Assembly: GCF_025370935.1 (NCBI RefSeq)
Contig: NC_133496.1
Location: 12,143,707-12,207,706 of the forward strand
Source of the DNA: Choristoneura fumiferana
Lineage: Eukaryota > Arthropoda > Insecta > Lepidoptera > Tortricidae
DNA: 64,000 bases
Direction: 5' to 3'
Of the stretch, positions 51,366 to 61,919 are shown one piece after another. A program made the position numbers and the translations under genes. How positions within the stretch are numbered: the stretch's first letter is position 1; every line of letters begins with the position of its first letter. Below the pieces are notes generated by a model. It was given only the letters and a program-made list of their open reading frames with translations. It was not told the origin of the DNA and made no database searches.

Positions 51366-52402
51366 GTCAATTGTATATAGGTACCTATATATAACATAGA
51401 TCGGAATTCACTTCTAAGATTTTTTAAATAAAAAAACGGTAATAAAAATTAAATAAAATAAATTCATCGGAGACGCAAAAATTAATATCAAAATACAAAA
51501 AGAAAAAGGGTGAGATACAAAGTAAAACTACGTTGTGTGCCCGAAATGGTCCCGCCTCAGCATAAATCCTACAACAACAACAACACAACACGTGTTTACA
51601 ACATTTGTAAACACGAACTGAGTTGCAAGCGATTTACTGTCAGTGTGACCCCAGCCTTACACCGGCGCCATATTTCGCTACTGAAGTTAAATGCATTTGA
51701 GACAGCGTCGTTTGTGACGAATCACCAGAGCGGTGGCAGGCTTTTAAGTCAAAAATAAAAAGTTCCGGAAAGGTAGTTGTTTTCGCCAGTTGCAGAAGAA
51801 TAGAATAGGGTATTCCTCTAATGGTCTCTACTACAGTGTAGTGGGTAGCTAGGTGTAGTACTAAGTGACTTCACCGTATCATGACATGACCGTAATAGGA
51901 TAGGAACGTGTCAGGCACGGAATATCATACGCATACATGACCGAGACGGCGACGGTTGGTTAGGAAACGTGCTAGTGGCCATGGTCTCATACTTTTCAAT
52001 ACATAGATTTTTTTTCTGACACGGAGTAATGGGTAGAGACCTTTAGTTGCTCCACTCTTGACAGTGTAGTTCTAGTGTAGGTTTAAATCCTTTGAACGAT
52101 TGAAGGGACATCAGAAATAAGAGAACAATAGAAACAACAAGAGAAAGATAAAAGGAGAACGCCAAATCCACTAAGTAATGCCTGATTAAATAAATTAAAA
52201 AAGGACAAAGAATAATAATTTTAATAATTAGTGCACATTAAAGTCTGGTCGTGGAGCACGAAGAATTTCGTACATTGACCTTTCACTATTGTGTGTCTCT
52301 AATAATGCGACGTCAAATATTCACGCGTGAGTGACAGAGACAAGTAGTGGACTGGTGGAGGACATTGCGTGAAATTTTTCGTGCTCCGCGACCCGCGACC
52401 CT
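51366..52402. other. Spacer
   Basis: The 82-codon + strand frame at 51510-51758 has no domain; TCAGTGTGACCCCAGC suggests an old repeat. Nothing else was recognised. Confidence 0.4.
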
Positions 52403-52630
52403 ACTTTAGCTGTTGGCCACGACTCAGTCGCCGTAGAATTCGTTTATCGCTATTTTGCGGAAACTATGCAATTTTCCGGAATAAAAACTATCCTATGTCC
52501 TTCCCTGGAATTAAAAACTATCTGTGTACTTATTTCATCTAAATCAATTGAGCGGTTTAGACGTAAAAAGGTAACAACCTCACATACAACTCTATAGCTA
52601 CAAATTTACGCATTTATAATTAATATAAGT
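52403..52630 (-). mobile_element. Helitron, minus strand
   Basis: Full set of landmarks in reverse order: TTAGCTGTTGGCCACGACTC, TTCGTTTATCGCTATTTTGC, AAAACTATCCTATGTCCTTC, AGCGGTTTAGACG. The terminal CTAG is mutated. Confidence 0.75.
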
Positions 52631-53177
52631 AGCGAAAAACTGGTGTTAATACAAGTTAAGGAAATACACATGACTAAATTTCAAACTCTCTTGCTAATTA
52701 ACGGTAGAGATTTATATGTGGAGCAGTCAGAAATACTTTTTACTTTTTTTTACCAGTTACTTAGTATATTTTGTAGTGGATTTAAAAAAATCACCACGAT
52801 ATCAAGTAAGGTTTAATAGCCCACGGGAGCGTTACCAAACTCACAGTAACTAGATTTTCTCCGGGAAGCTTTGCTAACCCAATTGACGCGCGATATTGGA
52901 AGCGAGTTGCCCCTCTGAATTAGTTAACGTGTTAATCTTTGGCGAATATTTTAAGGACCATCAAATCGGGTGGCGTAATTTGAATCCCATCAAAAACATA
53001 ATGTGAAATAGAGCCAAGTATTGAACATTAGACTATGCGTCGTTGTTAACTTCGCCGACAAAAGAATTGAGATCTATATAGATGCTAAGTTCTAAGTTAA
53101 GTGCTTTTTGATGCTAAGCTCTGTGTAGAAAATCCTGAAATTTTATTTACAAGAACATGCAACATTCTTAAATGGTG
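52631..53177. other. Spacer
   Basis: CCACGGGAGCGTTACCAAAC (52819) and TTGGCGAATATTTTAAG echo 53435-53600 weakly (AGGCGTTCCCTAACTCGCAC, TTTGGCGTTTGTTTC). This may be a diverged duplication across the Helitron at 53.2 kb. Confidence 0.4.
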
Positions 53178-53388
53178 TTGTTCTGTTACCCGCGACTCCG
53201 TCTGCGTAGAATTTGTTTATCGCTATCCCGCGGCAACTATGCAATTTTACGGGTTAAAAACTATCCTATGTCCTTCCCCGGGACGCAAACTGTCTGTATG
53301 CCGAATTTCATCTAAATCGGATCAGCGGTTTGGACGTGATGAGGTAACAAACAAACAAACAAACAGACTTACAAACTTTCGCATTGTA
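53178..53388 (-). mobile_element. Helitron, minus strand
   Basis: TTACCCGCGACTCCGTCTGC, ATCGCTATCCCGCGGCAACT, CCTTCCCCGGGACGCAAACT, AGCGGTTTGGACGTGATGAG and TTACAAACTTTCGCATT. It is better preserved than the 52.4 kb copy; both ends are worn. Confidence 0.75.
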
Positions 53389-55007
53389 CTGGATTCTTAA
53401 GGAAGCGTAGCTAGTTTATGCATTTAATAAAGCACGGAGGCGTTCCCTAACTCGCACTAAATTGATTAGGTTCGCTCGCCCGTCCGCCACACCGACCCGG
53501 GAAGCACGAAGTATAACCCAATTGTTGTGGGGTGTTGGACGCGAGTTGTCGCCTCTGAATTATGAGATACGTCGTTATTCTTTGGCGTTTGTTTCAATAA
53601 ATGATTTGGAATTTACACGAAATATTTATGAAGAAAAAGGTATTTTCAAAGTCACGGCCGCAAATTACATCGTGGTTTTATCGAACTTGCATTAACATTA
53701 GCCGTGCTAAATTGCATGATACTAAACAGACACACACACACACACACACACACACGTATATAAGCTTTCTCATTTATAATATTAGTAGGATATGTCTGCA
53801 CCTACTCAATATATAAAAATTGAACAATACATATTATAACCCTCCTTCGGGCAGTCGGGTAAAAATTAAAAATGATAATTACTGGGACCATGCAACATAG
53901 AGACGGATACTTTTGGACCTTTTTTGTTATTAATAAAGACTTTTGTCTTATTATCATAGATTATTCTTCCCTTAACAATCAAAGTACAAAAGAATCTAGT
54001 CGAAGAACTTTAAAATCACAAGGGAAATTAAAACACAAAGCTGTCCTACATCTTTCCACAAAATTCGATAGAATTTTCTAATAAATCTCAACTAGTTTTT
54101 CTCCGGACGGACACTGCAATTACACCCGCCATCTTGCGTCTCCGTAACGATATTAAAAAGTTTCCCGCGCTGGGTACGATAAAAGACCCAGCCGCTTGTA
54201 TACTGAAATGCCTTCGAATTTCAAAAATCTTCCGTACCTATAGACAGATTAGGTTCTTTATAATGCCAACCAAGTTCCGGCGTTTAGAAAAAAAGTTAGA
54301 CTTGAGCCATTTCTGACGGCTCATTTTCAATTCCACGACAGTTTCTGAATAATAATAGTTAATAATTGACTTCCTTTCTTATCGTTGCATTGGTATTCCA
54401 TGCGTTTCCTGAACAAATTTTACAAGCTAAATACACTGTAAACTATTAAGTACCTTATGCCGAATTCCACAAGGCATATATTTTATTGCTAGTAATACTT
54501 CCTTCAAATGTTTTGAAAGGAAATGCACACCTCAACTTAGAGTCGTATGTTTTGGCAGGTAAGGTACATATTTTGCCGAAGAACGTTATGGGTCGAGAAA
54601 ACGAGTTTTTCTTGTTGGAGCAAAATAATCGGTACTGTGTACTGAAAATATCGGATACTAAAAAACAATTGGTCTTCGAATTGTTAAGTTGCTTACAGTA
54701 GAACCGATACAGAATTGAAAACGAATTTTGTAGAAAGTATGCGAAAGATTTACAAAATGTATGAATTATTTATATATTTTTTATATTGATTATTAAAATA
54801 GCCAAAGAACATACGAATGCTGGAAGTTCGAATTTCAAAGTTTGTAATTTACTTCTTAGTGGCTAGTCCTTAGAACGTCAATGGCAATGCTATAACATTG
54901 TTTTTTTTTTTTTTTTTGGGAAGTATCCAGAATCCTCAACCATACCAACCCACTCCTTTCAATCAAATTGTTAGTTAGTAGACATCCAGATCTTAATATG
55001 ACAAATA
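53389..55007. other. A+T-rich spacer
   Basis: Contains a (CA)n run at 53730-53755 and an 18-base T run near 54901. Several frames (53462-53695, 54134-54316, 54486-54701) have no recognisable motif, splice context or codon bias. Confidence 0.45.
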
Positions 55008-55538
55008 ATAAATTAATATAAATATTATCATGGGACACAATTTTATTGACCTAGTCCCAAACTAAGCAAAGCTTGTATTATTGGTACTAGGCAACAGATA
55101 AACATACTTATATAAATAAATACAATATAAATAATTTATTGAATCAGGCGTGACTTTGCGGAGGTCCATATCAATGAACTAAAAGAATTTCCTTGCTCAC
55201 CCGCGACCTTACGATAGTAAGCTTATGAAAAATATGTGTGTTCATGCAGTTCCTCCACCTCCACACTGTAAGAACACACACAAACCCATCTATCACCACC
55301 ACCACACTACACTGACGCGTTGCATATTTTGCATAAGCTTAGCTATCGTAAGGTCGTCGGTAAGCAAGGAAATTCTTTTAGTTCATTAAATACAATATAC
55401 TTAAATACATATTAAACCTCCAAGACACGAGAACAAACATTCGTATTATTCGTACAAATATCTGCCCCGGCCGGGAATCGAACCCGGGACCTCAAGCTTC
55501 GTAGTCAGGTTCTCTAACCACTTGGCCATCCGGTCGTC
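55008..55538 (-). mobile_element. SINE family A, complete but carrying an insertion
   Basis: The head is the best in the window on the minus strand: TGGCCAAGTGGTTAGAGAA (box A) and GGGTTCGATTCCCGGCC (box B). Body and tail are complete once the 258-bp insert is removed. Confidence 0.9.
55130..55387 (-). mobile_element. Retroposon family E with internal inverted duplication
   Basis: AAATACAATATA flanks both sides (55118-55129 and 55388-55399), a 12-base target duplication of retroposition type. Minus strand 3' end: GATATGGACCTCCGCAAAGT ... TTCAATAAATTATT. A segment of about 55 bases (AAGGAAATTCTTTTAGTTCA, ATCGTAAGGTCG, TAAGCTTA) is present twice in opposite orientation, at 55174-55229 and 55335-55387. 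Related fragments are at 15589 and 41738. Confidence 0.85.
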
Positions 55539-55539
55539 A

Positions 55540-56254
55540 ATGAATTATTTTAATCTGTTAATCGCCAGTTCAAAGAACTTCCAGCGTCAGTATAAACTAT
55601 GTGGAGAACGTAGAGACGCCATAGATCATGTGGTGCGAAGGAGCCGATAGCGATGGATGAGCAAACTTTAATCGACTCATTTATATCGTCTTCGGTTATG
55701 GCTAGGGTTGCCAGTTCACTTTTTACGAAAAAATAAATATTTACTTTTCATTGTATATCATAGTTGTAGGTATTAAGGTAAGTGCAAATAACACCAATCA
55801 TAATTAAGTGACAATGATTAATTTATCTTTTCTACTTTTTGCTGTTCTGGGCGTAAAAAAGGGGATACATATATAGAACAACCACAACACAGTAAAATTG
55901 AGAGAAAAATAAATAAAAAAACCTGCACATTAGTACTAATAAAACAAATAATCAGTGTCAATTTGTTAAAAAAAAAGACATCTTATAGGTACATTTAATG
56001 TGGACCAGTCCTAGAGAGTGAAAACCAGTTCGATCAATTGCTTTTCCAAAAGTACAATTTAGGATTATTCAAGGCTAGAGTGAATAGGCCGTCACTGAAC
56101 CATTGATCAATCTGTGGCCTCATCTGAAGTGTAGAAAAAAAAAGAAATTAAATGCATAAAGATGGCGAGAAAGAAGTCAATTGTTGGTTAGTTGGAATAA
56201 AAATAAAAGCAATTTTATAAACTTTGACTTAAACCGAAATTACTTTAGTTTAGT
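55540..56254. other. A+T-rich spacer
   Basis: No feature was recognised. Confidence 0.4.
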
Positions 56255-56335
56255 TTATTTGTTCATTCAATATAAGATTACATTATAATTTACATAAATG
56301 TCAGTTAAGTATAAGAATTGATATTGATATAGTCA
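56255..56335 (-). repeat. Repeat shared with 32403-32480
   Basis: TCATTCAATATAAGATTACA and ATTTACATAAATGTCAGTTA, same orientation as the 32.4 kb copy. Confidence 0.5.
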
Positions 56336-56605
56336 AATTATATTCGTATGCTAGCTTAAACTTGCTCCTTGTTAGCGGTATGGTACATTTAAATCAAACA
56401 TGAAGAGTAAACCTGGCGTAAAACCTCTGTATTATTTGACTATGCTACTCTGTTGAATTAAATAAGTGAGTATGCGAGAGCATGAAGACTGCACGGTTTG
56501 AAGTTACAGCTTTAATTTGGATACTATAACACTATTGCGACTAACTCGCTGATAGAAAACCATTGATATTAATGTTAACGAAATGTTTAAATTTTCATAT
56601 AACTT
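56336..56605. other. Spacer
   Basis: Nothing was recognised. Confidence 0.4.
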
Positions 56606-56706
56606 GTCATCACCACCATCGGCCTAAATCTAAGTCTACTGCTGGACATAGGTCTTTCCAATTGCACGCCACAGAGCACGATCCTCGGCCACTACTCGGC
56701 CAAAAA
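56606..56706 (-). pseudogene. LINE tail of another RTE-like group
   Basis: The + strand shows CATCACCACCATCGGCC, CTACTGCTGGACATAGGTCT and GCACGCCACAGAGCACGATC, the reverse of a QQW-type coding end. Confidence 0.5.
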
Positions 56707-56720
56707 TAACTAGTATCTCA

Positions 56721-56885
56721 GTGAAATAAACCGAATAACTCGCGTCTTTAATCGAGTTTTGTTCGACCTGTCAGGGTTCGCGTTTTGCAGCAGTCGACCT
56801 GGCGTGTGCTCCAAGAGGAAGGGCTACGAATTAGCCCGAAACATGTCGGGCTAAACTCGATTAAAGACTGTATCAGTTATCCTTG
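56721..56885. mobile_element. MITE related to 33491-33734, shorter
   Basis: The arms pair AACTCGCGTCTTTAATCGAG with CTCGATTAAAGACTG. The interior retains GGGCTACGAATTAGCCCGAA and ACATGTCG. The left interior differs. Confidence 0.7.
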
Positions 56886-57104
56886 AAAGGCGGTGAAGCC
56901 GCGGACGTAAGTGAAACTTACATAAAGCATGCAACTTCTATTATATCACTATCTACTATAAAATATGTTTCTTATATTTGTGGCAACCCTGCGGTCGCGA
57001 CACTTTAGTATTCCCCCCTGTAAATAACCCAACTGTTTCTTATTCCGCTCGGGTTCTTGTACGGGGATCAAATACTGGAATAACAACCAAAGGTTACGTG
57101 CCAT

Positions 57105-57335
57105 AACATCTAAAATCAAATGTCATAAGCTTGTTACACTTACGTCTAGAATGTCTAAAGCCTAAATAAATAACGTTCGTAATCTATAACGTTCGAAATA
57201 CATACAACACGACTGGTCGAATGAATATAATATCGAAGTACAAAATTAATAATATTATTTGTCATAAACTTGATACAATACGTCTAGAATGTCGAAAGCC
57301 TAAATACTTAAATAATATTTGTTATGTAGGTATTT
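57105..57335 (+). repeat. Diverged repeat with an internal direct duplication
   Basis: TGTCATAAGCTTGTTACACT, ACGTCTAGAATGTCTAAAGC and CTAAAT recur as TGTCATAAACTTGATACAAT, ACGTCTAGAATGTCGAAAGC and CTAAAT at 57260-57306. TTCGAAA/TCGAA words between resemble the 31.1 kb segment. Confidence 0.65.
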
Positions 57336-57370
57336 TCTCGAAATAATAAAAATATTGCAACAAACCCTTA

Positions 57371-58060
57371 CAGCCTTATTCATAAAAAATCCTTAATTGA
57401 GGTTTGATCGGTCTGTTACTTAGCAGACTGATTAAGCTTGTTAGACGGTTGTCAAGAAGTATGATTCATAAACGCTTGCTAGCAGTCTGCTAGTTGTTGA
57501 GCTGCTGATAGACGGATTAGACGCGTTATGTTGGCCACCTTGACAAATCAAAGACAAAAAATGGCCTAATAATCGATAATTTAAAAAAAAAATTGACAGC
57601 AGTGACAGCAAATTACCAGGGAAAAAAAATAAAAAGTGAGATGTTTGTTTTCCCGCCATTTCCGATCCGCTTGTTTATGTTGTGCAAAAAGCCATAATTA
57701 TGTTAATCATCCTTATTTTTTTTCATATTTATTGTTCATTTATTGTTGCTAATTTAGAGGATTTTTAAATACAAATTCCTGAAAATAAATTTTCCTGTTT
57801 TTTTTTAATCTGCGTAGCCCTGCCTTCACTATAAATATCTTCGGTACCTATGGTTTTTTGCTCTAGTCAAAGTCAGCTGTTCAAACTTGTGGCGCCATTT
57901 TGTGACTTAGCAGAGAGATAAAGGAGGGTCTACCGTCCTCTAACTTTAGCAGAGCCTCGATCGACTGATTAGCGCTAACAGACGTTTATGAATCATGTTT
58001 TTTAGCATCGGGCCTTCAAGGAGCCTTCAAGGAGGCTCTAACTTTTTATGAATAAGGCTG
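57371..58060 (-). mobile_element. PIF/Harbinger-like element, copy 2 (inverted)
   Basis: 690 bp, flanked by TTA (57368-57370 and 58061-58063). The sequence is the reverse complement of 2420-3091 along its whole length with small indels, including TAATCCGTCTATC, ATGGCGGGAAAACAAAC and GCTCTGCTAAAGTTAGAGGA words. No transposase is encoded. Confidence 0.85.
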
Positions 58061-58580
58061 TTAGTGTCTACATTATTACACATTAATAGGTAGGTTAGGT
58101 TCGTTAGGTATCTTCAGATGCCCGAAGGGCAGACCGCCCAGAAATAGGAGCCCCGCAGCGGGGCTCCGTCGACATCAGGCGTGGGTTGCCTAATGCTGCT
58201 GAAAATATATGCAACTGACAAAATAATCTACTGGTAAATAAGCGAAAAAAATTAACGCGAACATTATAAAACGCTTCATGAAAAAACCCGATTGAATAAT
58301 AATGTAATTTGACTTTATGTATTTTAACGTTATACATATTGAGCAGTATTCATTACAAGCGTTAGACCGTAGAATTTTTAAATTTATGATAAAAGAAGTT
58401 ATTATTATCGTACGTTATGCAATTTGACCGTATATATTTTGAGCCACGTAACCCAACCAAACTGTACTGTGAAACTCTTTTCAACCAATATTTACGAGAG
58501 CGATACTTCCACGACATTTTGGAGCAGCACTTCTAAATTCAAATTTAAATTGGTTAAATTTGGGATGTACTTAATAAGGA
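58061..58580. other. Spacer with a strong GC hairpin
   Basis: 58147-58167 is a perfect hairpin, GGAGCCCCGC-A-GCGGGGCTCC, following GATGCCCGAAGGGCAGACC. This GC-rich patch is probably an old repeat. Otherwise A+T-rich. Confidence 0.5.
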
Positions 58581-58735
58581 ATAAGGATGACCTATGGATC
58601 TGAGAAGTGTACCTTGACTGTTGGCCTCTTGGATAGGCTCAGAGTCATCCAACCAGCTATGGAGAGAGGTATGCTCGGAGTTTCTTTGCGCAATAGAATC
58701 CAGAATACGGAAATTTGCCGAACAACTGAAAAAAA
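58580..58735 (+). pseudogene. RTE-clade LINE fragment
   Basis: Encodes MTYGSEKCTLTVGLLDRLRV and AMERGMLGVSLRNRIQNTEI, the same C-terminal region as at 24.8 kb, then degenerates. A SINE has inserted a short distance downstream. Confidence 0.8.
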
Positions 58736-58773
58736 AACTGATCAAAAATTTAAAACCATCGTGTGTATGTTTT

Positions 58774-59086
58774 AAAAAGCCGTGGTGGCCTAGTGGTTTG
58801 ACCTATCGCCTCTCAAGCAGAGGGTCGTGGGTTCAAACCTCGGCTCGCAGCTCTGAGTTTTTCGAAATTGATGTGCGGAACTACATTTGAAATTTACCAC
58901 GAGCTTTGCGGTGAAGGAAAACATCGTGAGGAAACCTGCACAAACCTGCGAAGCAATTCAATGGTGTGTGTGAAGTTCCCAATCCGCACTGGGCCGGCGT
59001 GGGAACTATGGCCCAAGCCCTCTTGTTCTGAGAGGAGGCCTGTGCCCAGCAGTGGGAAGTATATAGGCTGGGATGATGATGATGAT
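58774..59086 (+). mobile_element. SINE family B, full length, perfect target duplication
   Basis: Head (GTGGCCTAGTGGTTTGACC, GTGGGTTCAAACCTCGGC), body and (GAT)n tail are all intact on the + strand. GTGTGTATGTTTT occurs exactly at 58761-58773 and 59087-59099. The perfect 13-base duplication and complete structure suggest a comparatively recent insertion. A single change in box B (CCTCGG for CCCCGG) is visible. Confidence 0.95.
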
Positions 59087-59099
59087 GTGTGTATGTTTT

Positions 59100-59632
59100 C
59101 ATGTTTTCTTAGTGTAATATAAAAATAAACGCATGGAAAAACCCATAACCCTTTTATTTCCCTGACCAACATACAAGCGTAAACACGCAAACAATCATCG
59201 GAGCACTAAAACCGGCCATTTTAGACGAATATATTTATTACGTGTTAAGTTCTAATGTTTGATCTTCAAAGTGTTCGCTATAGTTCGCGATAAGTGACGT
59301 GACGTGCGAAAAACATTCGCATACACACATTCGTGCAGAATCGTTATCCTTGCGGCTCTACCACGATTACGTGTGATTGGCAATGCCGCGAGCGTGTTCG
59401 CTGTTCATTGCGTGGTCGAGACGCTCGTAGTACATAGGTTACCAAGTAGCAGAAAGAAATGGATAAAGAAAACTCCCGTCGTCACGCGTCACTCGTTGGT
59501 CACGCGGTGGTGGTGATACTTAGGTACGATTGAATTGTTAAAATGGCGAGCTAAATTTTGAGCATAAATATGTGACGACTCTATATTGTTAAGGGTGTAG
59601 AAACTCGACTGTACTTCTTAACTTATATAAAA
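59100..59632. other. Spacer, GC-richer at 59280-59520
   Basis: The GC-richer part holds CGTGACGTGCG and CGCG words and a 70-codon frame without a domain. It could be regulatory. No TATA/initiator pair is evident. Confidence 0.35.
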
Positions 59633-59844
59633 CTAGCTTAAGCCCGCGACTTCGTCTGCGCGGATCTAGGTTATCGCGCGGTGGCGCCCTCTACCGGAAT
59701 AAAAGGTATCCTATGTTGATCCTTGGGGTTCAAAATATCTATATACCAAATTGCATCAAAATCGGTTCAGATGGTTTCGACGTGAAAGCGTAACAGACAG
59801 ACAGACAGACAGAGTTACTTTCGCATTTATAATATTAGTAGGGA
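59633..59844 (-). mobile_element. Non-autonomous Helitron, minus strand, ends intact
   Basis: Minus strand: TCCCTACTAATATTATAAAT start, (CTGT)n run, GTCGCGGGCTTAAGCTAG end followed by T. 212 bp. The base before the 5' end is C instead of the usual A. Confidence 0.8.
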
Positions 59845-59869
59845 GTAGGGGGATGTGTTTATTTATTTC

Positions 59870-59984
59870 TTTTCAGTCAAGGAACTTAAACTGCAGCATT
59901 CGGGACCCATGAAGGCGGGCCCGATGTTCCTCGATGAAAACTGATAATATATAAATGTTGTGAGTTTGAGTTTGAGTTTGAGTT
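59870..59984 (+). mobile_element. Retroelement 3' end with (GAGTTT)n tail
   Basis: GCATTCGGGACCCATGAAGG and GGGCCCGATGTTCCTCGATG precede a tail of four GAGTTT units. Confidence 0.5.
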
Positions 59985-60190
59985 TTAATATAACCTAACC
60001 TCGCCCAACAAAAAGTTGGTAAACTCATGATTTTGTCACTTCAAAATTAAATATCTCAAAAAACGGCTGAAACGATTTTGATAAAACAAGTCTAAGAACC
60101 ATCGCCTGAAAACCTGCTTTCAAATAAAAAAAAAATCATTCAAATCGGTTTACCCGTTTAAGAGCTCTCTTTTTGCGTGGGGGGTTAAAA
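59985..60190 (+). repeat. Interspersed repeat family G
   Basis: CAACAAAAAGTTGGTAAAC, TTTTGTCACTTCAAAATTAA, AAACGGCTGAAACGATTTTG, ACCCGTTTAAGAGCTC and CTTTTTGCGTGGGGGGTT. Confidence 0.7.
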
Positions 60191-60467
60191 AAAAACAAAA
60201 ATCAGTTAGTAAATATTCCGAGCCTTAACTATCACAAAAATCTCGTGTATTTGCGCTCTCTATTCATAAAACGTTCAGGAAAGTTGAAACTATTGCTTAT
60301 TTAGTATTCGATTTCCTTTATTCCAGCGTTGAGGGATGCTACTGATGACTAGTTATTGTCTGCAACTTTGTCTGTATTCTACATTTTAAAGAAATTTTGA
60401 AAGAAAACCCGGATTAAAAGTAGCTTCTATCATTCAAACTGTGTCGCTGTGGATCAGTGAAAGATTG
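60191..60467. other. Spacer
   Basis: Nothing was recognised. Confidence 0.4.
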
Positions 60468-60469
60468 GG

Positions 60470-60599
60470 ACTGTTTAACCACCCATTGGTTAATTCTATT
60501 TGACGGATAAATGTGATGCCGTCTCCGTCTATTCGAAAAAACAAGCAGATACGGCATCACATTTATCCGTCAGATAAAGTCAATGGATGGTGAAACAGT
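60470..60599. mobile_element. MITE family M, copy 2
   Basis: The ends are ACTGTTTAACCA and TGGTGAAACAGT. The core GTGATGCCGTCTCCGTCTAT is paired with ATACGGCATCAC. 130 bp. Confidence 0.8.
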
Positions 60600-60694
60600 G
60601 GGTTAATAGAATCGTATCAGTAACCGTAGCTTGTAAGTACCATAGGTATACCTATTACTTATTCTGTGTTAGTAGTTCTAAAAATTACCACTTA

Positions 60695-61158
60695 TATCAT
60701 CTCGGCCTGTCCCACTGCAGGACCCAGCCTCCTCTCAGAATGAGAGAGCTTGGGCCGTAGTTTATAGCGGGTTCAGTGTTAGTTCGGAACTTCACACATA
60801 TTATTGAATTGGTTCACTGGTCTGACCCGGTCACAGATATAGATTACACTAGATTACGCAAATGCATCTACTTCGCGTGTCCGAACCCCGACCAAACGTC
60901 GGGGTTGGCCCCATACAAAGACTGACCGCTAACTGACTAATCTTGACTAGTGACTGACTCGAGCCCCACGGCGCGGGCGGGCGGCTCGTTTGAATCGATT
61001 TTGCGCGGACATCGGGGAATTCACATCGCTAATTCGCTCTTGAGACGTCACAGTAGATATAAAAAAGTGACCCAGTTGGTTTTCATACAGATTGAGGTGT
61101 TTGCGTTATCTAGTGTAATCTATATCTGTGGTCCAGGTTTCTTCACGATGACTCATGG
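60695..61158 (-). mobile_element. SINE family B, diverged and split
   Basis: The + strand phrases GGACCCAGCCTCCTCTCAGA and TTCACACATATTATTGAATT stop at 60832. The next SINE phrase, CCAGGTTTCTTCACGATG, resumes after 61133. The head is absent. Confidence 0.7.
60833..61129. mobile_element. Terminal-inverted-repeat element with GGTC duplication
   Basis: The 30-base arms begin ACAGATATAGATTACACTAG and differ at one position. GGTC flanks both sides (60829-60832 and 61130-61133). The 297-bp interior is GC-richer (GGCGCGGGCGGGCGGCTCG) and has no coding motif. Confidence 0.85.
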
Positions 61159-61187
61159 TAACTTAGTTTTTCCTTAGAAAGTTACAA

Positions 61188-61440
61188 AGATAATAACCTA
61201 ACCGACAAAAAGTTGGAAAACCCCCGACTTTGTCACTTCAAAGTTCAATATCTCAAAAACGGCTTACCCGATTTTGATAAAACATGTCTAAGATCCACCG
61301 CTAGAAAACTTGCTTTTAAAAAAACCGTATTCAAATCGGTCCACCCGTTTAAGAGCTACGGTGCCACAGACAGACAGACACACAGATACACAGACACATA
61401 CCGGTCAAACTTATAACACCCCTCTTTTTGCGTCGGGGTT
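61188..61440 (+). repeat. Interspersed repeat family G, most complete copy
   Basis: CCGACAAAAAGTTGGAAAAC starts it and CTTTTTGCGTCGGGGTT ends it. A CAGACAGACAGACACACAGA stretch lies before the end. The ends carry opposed CCGAC and GTCGG words, so a short foldback is possible. Confidence 0.75.
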
Positions 61441-61514
61441 AAAAAAGACGGTGATCTGAGTTAAATGACGGCAGCGACCAAGGTTAGTAAGTCTATAATC
61501 AGCTTTTACGCGTC

Positions 61515-61545
61515 AATGCGAGCGAAGCCACGGGTAAAAGCTACT
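61515..61545 (+). repeat. Helitron-like 3' end scrap
   Basis: GCGAGCGAAGCCACGGGTAA then AAGCTACT resembles the second Helitron type (compare 35424), with CTAG changed to CTAC. Confidence 0.4.
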
Positions 61546-61554
61546 TTATAACAG

Positions 61555-61730
61555 GATTTTGTCATTTTAAAGTTCAATATCCCAAAAACGCCTGAACCGA
61601 TTTTTATCAAACATAGCTAAGAACCACTGCAAAGAAACTCACCTTTACGCAAAAAACCGCATTGAAATCGGTCCATCTTTTTGAGAGCTACGATGCCACA
61701 GACAAATAATATTGGCGTCAAACTTATAAA
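61555..61730 (+). repeat. Interspersed repeat family G, partial
   Basis: TTTTGTCATTTTAAAGTTCA, CGCCTGAACCGATTTTTATC, CATCTTTTTGAGAGCTACGA and GTCAAACTTATAA; it ends where a MITE begins. Confidence 0.7.
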
Positions 61731-61863
61731 GCCGCATTCACATTTATCTGTCGTGTTGTATTGTGATGCTCTCTGTCTCTAACTCTCTCTCTATACTCGT
61801 AGCTTTGATGTGACACAACACAAGCCGTCACAACACGCTGCATCAGATATAAATGTGAACGGA
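61731..61863. mobile_element. MITE, about 22-bp arms
   Basis: CCGCATTCACATTTATCTG pairs with CAGATATAAATGTGAACGG; TGTTGT and ACAACA words continue inward. Confidence 0.7.
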
Positions 61864-61919
61864 ACCATATAAAATTTATGAAACCGACACCATTCATTGG
61901 GCTCCACAGAAAACCAGCG

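Noticed and set aside
51510..51758. 82-codon gene
   Set aside because: It crosses low-complexity ACAACA DNA and repeat-like sequence. No domain.
54486..54701. 71-codon gene
   Set aside because: The translation looks protein-like at first sight, but it has A+T-biased third positions, no recognised family and no supporting signals.
55467..55538. tRNA gene at the SINE A head
   Set aside because: Box A and box B are present, but the same head-body unit is repeated at 9.4, 43.7 and 29.6 kb (tail only), as expected of a SINE.
58868..59122. 84-codon + strand gene, also seen at 18.7, 23.8 and 40.8 kb
   Set aside because: These frames are translations of SINE family B, whose sequence is conserved as DNA, not protein.
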